Source of the DNA: Parazoarcus communis
GTDB taxonomy: Bacteria > Pseudomonadota > Gammaproteobacteria > Burkholderiales > Rhodocyclaceae
Direction: 5' to 3'
Length of the DNA stretch: 64,000 bases
NCBI RefSeq assembly: GCF_003111645.1
Contig: NZ_CP022187.1
Location: 1,116,001 to 1,180,000 of the forward strand
The first letter of the stretch is position 1. Each line of letters begins with the position of its first letter. Below, piece after piece: positions 57,534 through 64,000 of this stretch. A program made the position numbers and the translations under genes. The notes below the pieces were generated by a model. That model had not been told where the DNA came from. It searched no databases and saw nothing but the letters and a program-made list of their open reading frames with translations.

Positions 57534-58310
57534 ATGACACGTATTGATTCCGTATTACACAGCAAACCGCTCCAGCACCTGGCGCCCGGTGGGCGGATCG
57601 GCGTGATCTCTCTGGCGACCGATTTCAACATCGAACAGGATCTTCGCCGCATCCTGCCGCGCGACGTCGAGATTTTCACCAGCCGGGTGCGCAACACCAA
57701 TCCGCTGACGATCGAGAACCTGCGCTCGATGGCACCCGGCATCAGTGCCGCCGCCGACACGATCCTGCCCGGCACGCCGCTCGATGCCGTGATCTATGCG
57801 TGTACGTCAGGCACGGTGGCGATCGGCATTGACCGAGTCAGCGAACTCGTGCGCCAGAGCCGTCCCGGCGTGCCGGTGAGCAATCCGGTCAGCGCGGCCC
57901 TGTCGGCCTTCGACACGCTTGGCGCCCGGCGCATTTCAATTCTCACCCCCTATACTGGAACGGTGAATGCGGAAGTGGCACGCCTGTTCGAAAACCAGGG
58001 TTACGAGGTTTTGAACATCGCCGGCTTTGGCTTTGAAGACGACACGGCGATGACGTTCATCGACCCCGACGACATCGTCGACGCAGCGCTCGCCACGTGC
58101 GACCCGGCCGCAGACCTGCTTTTCGTGTCATGCACCGCACTGCGTGCAGCCGCGGTCATTGAGCGAATCGAACGCGAACTGAACAAGCCCGTCGTAAGCA
58201 GCAACCAGGCCCTCGCCTGGCACAGCCTCCAACTGGCGAACTACCCCGCCCCGGTAGCCGGATTTGGCCGCCTGATGCAACACGTCGGCGGCAAGATCCA
58301 TCGTCCCTGA
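57534..58310 (+). CDS. EutA-like Asp/Glu racemase-superfamily (AMDase/maleate isomerase) protein
   Basis: A 258-residue protein of the cysteine-dependent racemase/decarboxylase superfamily. Two cysteines sit where the superfamily places its catalytic pair: YACTSGTVAIG (about residue 90) and FVSCTALRA (about residue 200). The overall text (GGRIGVISLATDFNIEQDLRRILP, TPYTGTVNAEVARLFENQGYEVL) matches the maleate isomerase/arylmalonate decarboxylase group that contains EutA of ectoine-degradation loci. A racemase or isomerase role on a diamino acid, or a decarboxylase, is possible. It is followed after 22 bases by an M20 amidohydrolase gene, so it is first in the operon 57534-63761. Confidence 0.85.
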   Translation: MTRIDSVLHSKPLQHLAPGGRIGVISLATDFNIEQDLRRILPRDVEIFTSRVRNTNPLTIENLRSMAPGISAAADTILPGTPLDAVIYACTSGTVAIGIDRVSELVRQSRPGVPVSNPVSAALSAFDTLGARRISILTPYTGTVNAEVARLFENQGYEVLNIAGFGFEDDTAMTFIDPDDIVDAALATCDPAADLLFVSCTALRAAAVIERIERELNKPVVSSNQALAWHSLQLANYPAPVAGFGRLMQHVGGKIHRP

Positions 58311-58332
58311 CCCCAACAGCTGAGACTCTGAC

Positions 58333-59496
58333 ATGTCACGATTGAGCCCGGCCCTTCTTGCCGACATGACCGAATGGCGTCGCCATCTGCACCGTTTCCC
58401 CGAGTGCGGTTTCGACGTTGAACAGACCTCGGACTTCATCGCAGCCAGGCTCGAGAGTTTCGGCATCGAGGTGGTGCGCAACATCGGCCACACCGGCCTG
58501 GTCGGCGTGCTTCGTGCGGGTGATGGTGCTGGCGCCATCGGCCTGCGAGCCGACATGGATGCATTGCACATCCACGAAAAGAACTCATTTGCGCACCGCT
58601 CGCAACACGAAGGCCGCATGCACGCCTGTGGTCATGACGGCCACTCCACCATGCTGATGGGTGCGGCCGCCGAGCTTGCGCAGAGCCGCGACTTCAACGG
58701 CACGGTGTATTTCATCTTTCAGCCGGACGAAGAACATGGCAAGGGCGCCCAGGCCATGATCGACGCGGGGCTGTTCGAGCGCTTCCCGATGGATGCGGTC
58801 TATGGCCTGCACAACCTGCCCGGTTTGCCCGCGGGCAGCTTCACGGTGCGCCCGGGTTCGCTGATGGCCAGCGAAAGCAGTTTCGAGATCGTCATCGGCG
58901 GCACCGGCGGTCACGCCGCCATGCCGCACACCGGTGTCGATCCGCTCGTGGTTGGTGCGCAGGTGGTCGTCGGGCTGCAAACCGTCGTCTCGCGCAGTCT
59001 GAGCGCCATTCACGAGACGGCGGTGATCTCGGCCACCGAGTTCATCACCAACGGCACGGTCAACGTCATTCCGTCGGAAGTCACCATCAAGGGCGACTGC
59101 CGCTGCTTCACCGAGGCCACGCTGGCAAAGATCGAGCAGCGCATGGAAGCCGTCGTGGCCGGCATCTGTCAGGCAGCCGGCGCACGTTACCGCTTCGAGT
59201 TCATCAACACCTTCTACCCGACGGTGAACAGCGCTGCGGAAACGCAGCACGCGGTCAGTGCAGCACGCGCTGCGCTCGGCAACGACATGGTCAACGACAG
59301 CTGCGATCCATTCACGATTTCGGAAGACTTTTCCAGCATGTTGCGCGTCAAGCCGGGCTGCTATGCCTTGCTTGGCAACGGAACCGAGTCTGTCGGCGGC
59401 TGTGCGCTGCACAACCCGAACTACGACTTCAACGACGGCATTCTGGAAAGCGGCGCGCGTTACTGGATTCAGCTGGTACGCGAGCAGTTGCGCTAA
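58333..59496 (+). CDS. M20-family amidohydrolase (N-acyl amino acid deacylase type)
   Basis: A 387-residue metallo-amidohydrolase. Metal-ligand motifs are intact: LRADMDALHI, CGHDGHSTML (His-Asp-His), PDEEHGKGAQAM (catalytic and metal glutamates), and the final histidine in CALHNPNYDFND. It is like hippurate hydrolase and N-acyl-aminoacylase (HipO/AbgB-type) enzymes. In this operon it probably removes an acyl group from the imported compound or an intermediate, the step done by DoeB/EutE in ectoine loci, which belong to a different fold. Substrate specificity is not predictable. Confidence 0.92.
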   Translation: MSRLSPALLADMTEWRRHLHRFPECGFDVEQTSDFIAARLESFGIEVVRNIGHTGLVGVLRAGDGAGAIGLRADMDALHIHEKNSFAHRSQHEGRMHACGHDGHSTMLMGAAAELAQSRDFNGTVYFIFQPDEEHGKGAQAMIDAGLFERFPMDAVYGLHNLPGLPAGSFTVRPGSLMASESSFEIVIGGTGGHAAMPHTGVDPLVVGAQVVVGLQTVVSRSLSAIHETAVISATEFITNGTVNVIPSEVTIKGDCRCFTEATLAKIEQRMEAVVAGICQAAGARYRFEFINTFYPTVNSAAETQHAVSAARAALGNDMVNDSCDPFTISEDFSSMLRVKPGCYALLGNGTESVGGCALHNPNYDFNDGILESGARYWIQLVREQLR

Positions 59497-59544
59497 CCCC
59501 CCCTCCCACCACCCACTCACACCACCCAAGCAGGAGATAAGCAG

Positions 59545-60594
59545 ATGAAAAAAGTACTCGCAGCCGTATTGACGCTCGGCATCGCCTTCGGCGCCCACGC
59601 TGAAACCTGGAAGTTCGCCTCGGAAGAGGACAAGAACGATGTGCAGGACATCTTCGCGCAGAAATTTGCCGAAGTGGTCAAGAAGGAATCCGGCGGTGAC
59701 ATCAAGGTACGGATCTATTACTACGGTCAGCTCGGCACCGAGAACGACATCGTCGAACTCACCTCCAAGGGCACGGTGCAATTCGTGTCGGTCGGCACGG
59801 GCCACCTCGGCTCCTACGTACCCGAGGTGCAGGCCATCAGCCTGCCCTACCTGCTCGGCACCAACGAACCGGTTGTTCGCGAAGTCCTGACCAGCAGCAA
59901 GACCATCTACGGCGATCTGGCCGGCAAGTTCGAGAAGGTCAATCTCAAGCTGCTGACGATGTTCTCCGAGGGCGAGGAAGTCTGGGGTGCGAACAAGCCG
60001 ATCCGCTCGCCGGAAGACTTCGCCAACCACAAGATCCGCACCTTCACGTCGACCATCCCGGTCGAAACCTACCGGACCTTCGGTGCGACCCCGACCCCGC
60101 TGTCCTGGGGCGAGGTATACGGCTCGCTGCAGCTCAAGACCATCGACGGCATGGTCAACCCGATCTACTTCATCTACAACGCCAAGTGGCACGAGGTGCA
60201 AACCCACCTGATGTACCCGGGCCAGCAGGTCTATGTCGGCACCGTGTCGTCGAACAGCAAGTGGTTCAAGAGCCTGTCCGCCGAGAAGCAGGCGATCGTC
60301 ATGAAGGCCGTCAAGGAAGCCGAAAAGGCAGCCTATGACTACAACCTGAGCATCAACAAGGAGAACATGGCCAAGATCATGAAGGATCGCCCCAACATGC
60401 AGGTGGTGGTCCTTACCGAGGCCGAGCGCGCCCGCTTCAAGGAACTGAGCACCAAGCTGCACGCTACTTATTTCGACATCGTCGAAAACGCCTACAAGGA
60501 CGGCGAGAAGGCTGCCGCTCGCAAGGGCGCCGAGGCAATCATCTCCGGCCTCGAGCAGGAAGTGAAGGCCGCCGCGGCCAAGCTCGCCAAGTAA
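59545..60594 (+). CDS. TRAP transporter substrate-binding protein (DctP type)
   Basis: A 349-residue periplasmic binding protein. Signal peptide MKKVLAAVLTLGIAFGAHA, cut near residue 19. The DctP fold is evident from KIRTFTSTIPVETYRTFGATPTPLSW and the arginine in NHKIRTF, which usually clamps a carboxylate of the ligand. GEVYGSLQLKTIDGMVNP is the family signature. The presumed ligand is an organic acid or amino-acid derivative. It is first in a DctP-DctQ-DctM set, as in UehABC. Confidence 0.93.
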   Translation: MKKVLAAVLTLGIAFGAHAETWKFASEEDKNDVQDIFAQKFAEVVKKESGGDIKVRIYYYGQLGTENDIVELTSKGTVQFVSVGTGHLGSYVPEVQAISLPYLLGTNEPVVREVLTSSKTIYGDLAGKFEKVNLKLLTMFSEGEEVWGANKPIRSPEDFANHKIRTFTSTIPVETYRTFGATPTPLSWGEVYGSLQLKTIDGMVNPIYFIYNAKWHEVQTHLMYPGQQVYVGTVSSNSKWFKSLSAEKQAIVMKAVKEAEKAAYDYNLSINKENMAKIMKDRPNMQVVVLTEAERARFKELSTKLHATYFDIVENAYKDGEKAAARKGAEAIISGLEQEVKAAAAKLAK

Positions 60595-60672
60595 GCGCCT
60601 GCTCGCTCACGCACGACATTTTTCACCTCGGAAGCCACTGCCCTGCGGCAGTGGCTGGCAGGAGGAGACATC

Positions 60673-61215
60673 ATGAAAAACGTACTAAGAAAAGTGAGTC
60701 GCATCAGCGAGCGAATCGAGGAGTTCATCGTGTGCTTCTCGATCGTGCTGATCATGCTGAACTCAACCGCCAATGCGATGGGCCGCTACTTCTTCGGCAA
60801 GAGCATTTTCTTCTCCGAGGAGCTCAACCAGTTTCTGATCGTCTCCGTCACCTTCATCGGCTTTGCCTATGCAGTCAGAAAGGGACGGAACATCCGCATG
60901 ACCGCAGTCTATGACTCGCTCGGCCATCGTTCGCGAAAAGTCATCACCACGGCCATTTCGATCACGACGGCCATGCTGTTGTTCTACCTTGCCTACAAAG
61001 CCTTCTTCTACGTCCAGGAACTCAAGGACATCAATCGCCTGAGTCCGGCGCTTGAGTTCCCGGTGTACATCATCTATTCGATCATTCCGATCGGTCTCGC
61101 GATGGCCGGCCTGCAGTACCTGATCAGCTTCGTGATGAACCTGCTGCACCGCGAAATCCATCTCTCCCACGACGTCATCGAAGGCGCGACCACCGGACTC
61201 GGAGACTCGATATGA
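60673..61215 (+). CDS. TRAP transporter small membrane subunit (DctQ type)
   Basis: A 180-residue protein with four hydrophobic segments (EFIVCFSIVLIMLNSTANAM; LNQFLIVSVTFIGFAYAV; VITTAISITTAMLLFYLAYKAFF; YIIYSIIPIGLAMAGLQYLI) and the characteristic conserved arginine-rich loop after the second. An AGGAGG ribosome site stands ahead of the ATG at 60673. It overlaps dctM by four bases, ensuring stoichiometric synthesis of the two membrane subunits. Confidence 0.92.
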   Translation: MKNVLRKVSRISERIEEFIVCFSIVLIMLNSTANAMGRYFFGKSIFFSEELNQFLIVSVTFIGFAYAVRKGRNIRMTAVYDSLGHRSRKVITTAISITTAMLLFYLAYKAFFYVQELKDINRLSPALEFPVYIIYSIIPIGLAMAGLQYLISFVMNLLHREIHLSHDVIEGATTGLGDSI

Positions 61216-62555
61216 GCGGCCTGATGCAGTTCTTCTCCGACATCATTGCCGGCGACCCCGACGTCTACGTGATCACGTTCACGCTGATTGCGGTGATGGT
61301 TGTACTGCTGTTCCTGAGCTTTCCCATGGTCGTGCCCCTGGCTGTCGGAGCGCTCATCGGGATGATCCACTTTTCGGACGTCGACACCGGCGTCGTCATC
61401 CAGCAGATGGTCACGGGCATCTCGCCCAACGCGCTGATTGCCGTACCCATGTTCATTCTGGCGGCCGACATCATGACCCGAGGGCATACGTCGCAGAACC
61501 TGCTCGGGCTCATTGAAGCGTTCGTCGGCCACATGCGCGGCGGACTGCCGATTACGACCTGTCTGGCGTGTACGCTGTTCGGCTCGGTCTCCGGATCGAC
61601 CCAGGCCACGGTGGTGTCGGTGGGCCAGATCATGCGCCCGAAACTGCTCAAGGCCGGGTACAAGGACAGCTTCGTGATGGCGCTGATCATCAACGCCAGC
61701 GATATTGCCTTCCTCATCCCGCCGAGTATCGGTCTGATCCTGTATGGCACGCTGGCCAACGCCAGCGTCGGCGAGCTGTTCATCGCCGGCATCGGGCCCG
61801 GCATCGTGCTCGCGCTCCTGTTCTCGGCGTACTGCTACATCTACAGCGTGCGCCAGGGCGACCTTGTTGCCGTGGTTGAAAAGACCACCATGGCGCAGAA
61901 GCTCCAGGCGCTCAAGAAGGCCCTGTGGCCGCTGGGTTTCCCGGTGCTGATCGTTGGCGGCATCTATTCCGGCATCGTCACGCCAACCGAAGCCGCTTCG
62001 TTCTCGGTGCTCTATGCCATTGTGGTCGAGTGCGTCATCTACCGCGAACTGGGGCTGCGCGATGTCCTTGATTCGGCCCTGAGCACCGGACTGATCACCG
62101 CTGTCGTCTTTGTGCTGGTCGGCATCGGACAGGCCTTTTCCTGGTACATCTCCTTCGAGCAGATTCCACAGGCCCTGCTCGAACCGCTTGACCTGTCCAG
62201 TGCGTCGCCCGAGTACCTGCTCTTCATCATCGCCGTGACCTTCTTCGTCGGCTGCATGTTCGTCGACTCGCTGGTCGTGCTGCTGATCCTGACACCGATC
62301 TTCATGCCGGCAGTTGCCGCAGTCGGCCTGGACCCGATCCTGGTCGGCGTCATGATCACGCTGCAGATGGCCGTCGGTTCCGCCACGCCGCCTTTCGGCT
62401 GCGACATCTTCACCGCCATCGCCATCTTCAACCGGCCATACCTGGAAGTGATCAGGGGCACCCTGCCGTTCATCCTGATCCTCACCCTGATGACCGCACT
62501 CCTGATCTATTTCCCCGGCATCGCGCTGCTCTTGCGCGACCTGGCATTCAAGTGA
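61212..62555 (+). CDS. TRAP transporter large permease subunit (DctM type)
   Basis: A 447-residue sodium-coupled permease with about twelve membrane segments. DctM signatures are visible: VPMFILAADIMTRG, TCLACTLFGSVSGSTQATVVSVG, FLIPPSIGLILYG and SATPPFGCDIFTAIAI. Together with the subunits upstream it forms a complete tripartite importer driven by an ion gradient. It lies 27 bases before the M24 gene. Confidence 0.95.
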   Translation: MSGLMQFFSDIIAGDPDVYVITFTLIAVMVVLLFLSFPMVVPLAVGALIGMIHFSDVDTGVVIQQMVTGISPNALIAVPMFILAADIMTRGHTSQNLLGLIEAFVGHMRGGLPITTCLACTLFGSVSGSTQATVVSVGQIMRPKLLKAGYKDSFVMALIINASDIAFLIPPSIGLILYGTLANASVGELFIAGIGPGIVLALLFSAYCYIYSVRQGDLVAVVEKTTMAQKLQALKKALWPLGFPVLIVGGIYSGIVTPTEAASFSVLYAIVVECVIYRELGLRDVLDSALSTGLITAVVFVLVGIGQAFSWYISFEQIPQALLEPLDLSSASPEYLLFIIAVTFFVGCMFVDSLVVLLILTPIFMPAVAAVGLDPILVGVMITLQMAVGSATPPFGCDIFTAIAIFNRPYLEVIRGTLPFILILTLMTALLIYFPGIALLLRDLAFK

Positions 62556-62582
62556 TCGCCACCTGTTTTCGAGAGACCCGCA

Positions 62583-63761
62583 ATGACAACTGAACTGACC
62601 GCCCCGGCACGCGGGTTCGAGCGCGCCGAATTTGATCAACGCACCGCCAGGCTTCAGGAAGCGATGGCTGCGCAAGGCATCGACGCGGTGTTCTTCAGCA
62701 CCGAACCGGAGTTCCGCTATTTCAGCGGCTTCAAGTCGCAATTCTGGGAGAGTCCGACGCGCCCCTGGTTCCTCGTGGTGCCATCGCAAGGACGCCCGAT
62801 TGCGGTGGTACCCGAGATCGGTGTCGCAGGCTTCGCCGAAACCTGGGTCGATGATGTCCGCAGCTGGCCCTCGCCGCGGCCGGAAGATGACGGCGTGTCC
62901 CTGCTCGCCGATACGCTGGACAGCGTTGCGCAGCGCCATCGGCGCATCGGCGCCATGCTCGGCCCGGAGACCCACCTGCGCATGCCGGCGGCGAACTTCG
63001 CCACCCTGCAGGCAAGTCTTGGGCAGTGCGGGATGGTCGATGTATCGACCATCGTCCGCCAGTTGCGAAGCGTCAAGTCCGCCGCGGAAATCGGCAAGAT
63101 CCGCTTTGCCTGCGAAGTCACCGCGGCCGGTTTCGATTACCTGCTCACACACCTCAAGGCGGGCATGAGCGAGCGCGAAGCGTGCAAGGCCATGCACATC
63201 GAGATGCTGCGGCTCGGCGCCGACGCCTGCCCTTACCTGATCTCGGCATCCGGCCCCGGCGGTTACGACAACATCATCATGGGACCAAGCGATCGTCGGC
63301 TCGAAGAGGGTGACGTACTCATCATCGACACGGGTGCGAACTTCGACGGCTATTTCAGCGATTTCGACCGCAACTATGCTTTCGGTCAGGTCGATCCGAC
63401 AGCGCACCAGGCCTATGAAGCGGTCTTCGCCTCCACCGAAGCAGGCCTGCGCACCGCGGCGCCGGGTGCAACGACAGGCGATGTGTGGCAGGCCATGTGG
63501 TCAGTGCTCGAAGATGCCGGTGCGCTGGGCAACGACGTGGGACGGATGGGTCACGGGCTGGGCATGCAGCTCACCGAATGGCCCTCGAACGTGCCCAAGG
63601 GCGACGTCGTGCTGCAAGCCGGCATGATCCTCACCCTCGAGCCGGGCATGACCTTCGCGCCGGGCCGGATGATGGTGCACGAGGAGAACATCGTGATTAC
63701 CGATTCAGGCTGCGAACTGCTGCACAAGCGGGCCTGGCCCACCCTGCCCGTCATCGGCTGA
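62583..63761 (+). CDS. M24-family metallopeptidase/ectoine-hydrolase-like enzyme
   Basis: A 392-residue pita-bread protein, close in length to DoeA/EutD (about 400). It has a creatinase-like N-domain (about 20-155) and a C-domain with all five metal ligands: the two Asp in IDTGANFDGYFSDFDRNY, His in GHGLGMQL, and the Glu residues in LTLEPGM and VHEENIV. DoeA hydrolyses ectoine; other relatives are Xaa-Pro dipeptidases and creatinases. In this operon a role in opening a cyclic or amide-linked diamino compound is plausible, but which one is unknown. It is last gene of the unit and is followed by a terminator. Confidence 0.88.
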   Translation: MTTELTAPARGFERAEFDQRTARLQEAMAAQGIDAVFFSTEPEFRYFSGFKSQFWESPTRPWFLVVPSQGRPIAVVPEIGVAGFAETWVDDVRSWPSPRPEDDGVSLLADTLDSVAQRHRRIGAMLGPETHLRMPAANFATLQASLGQCGMVDVSTIVRQLRSVKSAAEIGKIRFACEVTAAGFDYLLTHLKAGMSEREACKAMHIEMLRLGADACPYLISASGPGGYDNIIMGPSDRRLEEGDVLIIDTGANFDGYFSDFDRNYAFGQVDPTAHQAYEAVFASTEAGLRTAAPGATTGDVWQAMWSVLEDAGALGNDVGRMGHGLGMQLTEWPSNVPKGDVVLQAGMILTLEPGMTFAPGRMMVHEENIVITDSGCELLHKRAWPTLPVIG

Positions 63762-63784
63762 AAAAGCTTTACTGCGCCACCACG

Positions 63785-63806
63785 AGGCGCCTTCGGGCGC
63801 CTTTTT
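63785..63806 (+). terminator. Rho-independent terminator closing the TRAP operon
   Basis: AGGCGCC (63785-63791) pairs with GGCGCCT (63796-63802) around a short TTCG loop, with TTTT completing the run to 63806. Confidence 0.88.
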
Positions 63807-63828
63807 CTATTGCTCAGAGAACAACAGC

Positions 63829-64000
63829 ATGCAAACGCGGACCACCGGACTGCTTCTAAGCCTCGCAGGCGTCACCCTGATCTCGCCCGATGTACTCGTC
63901 ATGCGCTGGGTGAACCTCGATCACGCCAGCGTGCTGATGTGGCGCGGGCTGTTCATGACGCTGGGCTTCAGTGCAGTGGTGCTGTATCGCTATCGTCTCG
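63829..64000 (+). CDS. DMT-superfamily (EamA) permease, 3' end outside window
   Basis: The first 57 residues of a drug/metabolite-type transporter. The reading MQTRTTGLLLSLAGVTLISP, followed by the first helix and VLMWRGLFMTLGFS, is typical of EamA proteins, which have ten helices in two repeats. The rest lies beyond the window. It is not part of the TRAP operon, since a terminator intervenes. Possible substrates are amino acids or other metabolites. Confidence 0.75.
   Translation, partial: MQTRTTGLLLSLAGVTLISPDVLVMRWVNLDHASVLMWRGLFMTLGFSAVVLYRYRL

Overview
The window is GC-rich, densely coded chromosomal DNA that reads as a free-living betaproteobacterium of the Rhodocyclales (Azoarcus/Aromatoleum/Thauera/Zoogloea type). 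This assignment comes from gene content and protein character (gcvTHP under a tandem glycine riboswitch, a finR-fpr pair, rquA, NasA with a C-terminal [2Fe-2S] domain, TRAP uptake, many c-di-GMP proteins). No 16S or other marker gene is present to confirm it. No tRNA, rRNA, CRISPR array or intact insertion sequence was seen.

Layout. 1-6.7 kb: the 5' part of ppiD (minus strand), then a glycine riboswitch and gcvT-gcvH-gcvP. 6.7-11.6 kb: a membrane-glucan locus, with a GH17 membrane protein, an overlapping antisense membrane protein and a GH17-GT2 synthase of the NdvB type. 11.6-18.6 kb: a methyltransferase, a LysR regulator divergent from ferredoxin-NADP reductase, then a di-haem cytochrome c peroxidase behind an FNR-like site, translationally coupled to a DAHL-PAS-GGDEF-EAL protein. 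18.6-28.3 kb: glutathione peroxidase, an unknown exported protein, ettA, purT, rquA (rhodoquinone synthesis), a small protein, an assimilatory nitrate reductase and a methyltransferase. 28.3-31.8 kb: a DUF533-LemA-TPM-TPM envelope operon and a decayed gene. 31.8-45.4 kb: a kinase-HDOD-GAF fusion, comEC, DUF2062, lolCD, ygiQ, a COG4255-type protein, recJ, a HIT protein and a DUF2721 protein. 45.4-51.9 kb: a long inverted-repeat element, prfB with its programmed frameshift, and a three-gene condensin-like (SMC/kleisin/kite) operon that ends at a REP-type palindrome. 51.9-55.1 kb: an HD-GYP protein of visibly lower GC and an MBL/DsrE sulfur pair. 55.5-63.8 kb: a catabolic cluster with diaminopropionate ammonia-lyase, an Lrp regulator, an EutA-like protein, an M20 deacylase, a TRAP transporter and an M24 hydrolase. 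The window ends inside a DMT-family permease.

How the genes may work together. The two most interesting units are (i) the condensin-like triad behind prfB, in the gene order of MksFEB/JetABC but with no TOPRIM nuclease gene and with an SMC subunit whose hinge looks canonical; and (ii) the TRAP-linked cluster, which copies the architecture of ectoine-degradation loci (EutA-like protein, fold-type II PLP enzyme, M24 hydrolase, metallo-deacylase, TRAP, Lrp/AsnC) but carries diaminopropionate ammonia-lyase. That suggests uptake and breakdown of a 2,3-diaminopropionate-containing compound. rquA, the FNR-like site and the cytochrome c peroxidase point to life at low or fluctuating oxygen. All functions are inferred from sequence motifs and recalled family knowledge; no database search was run.
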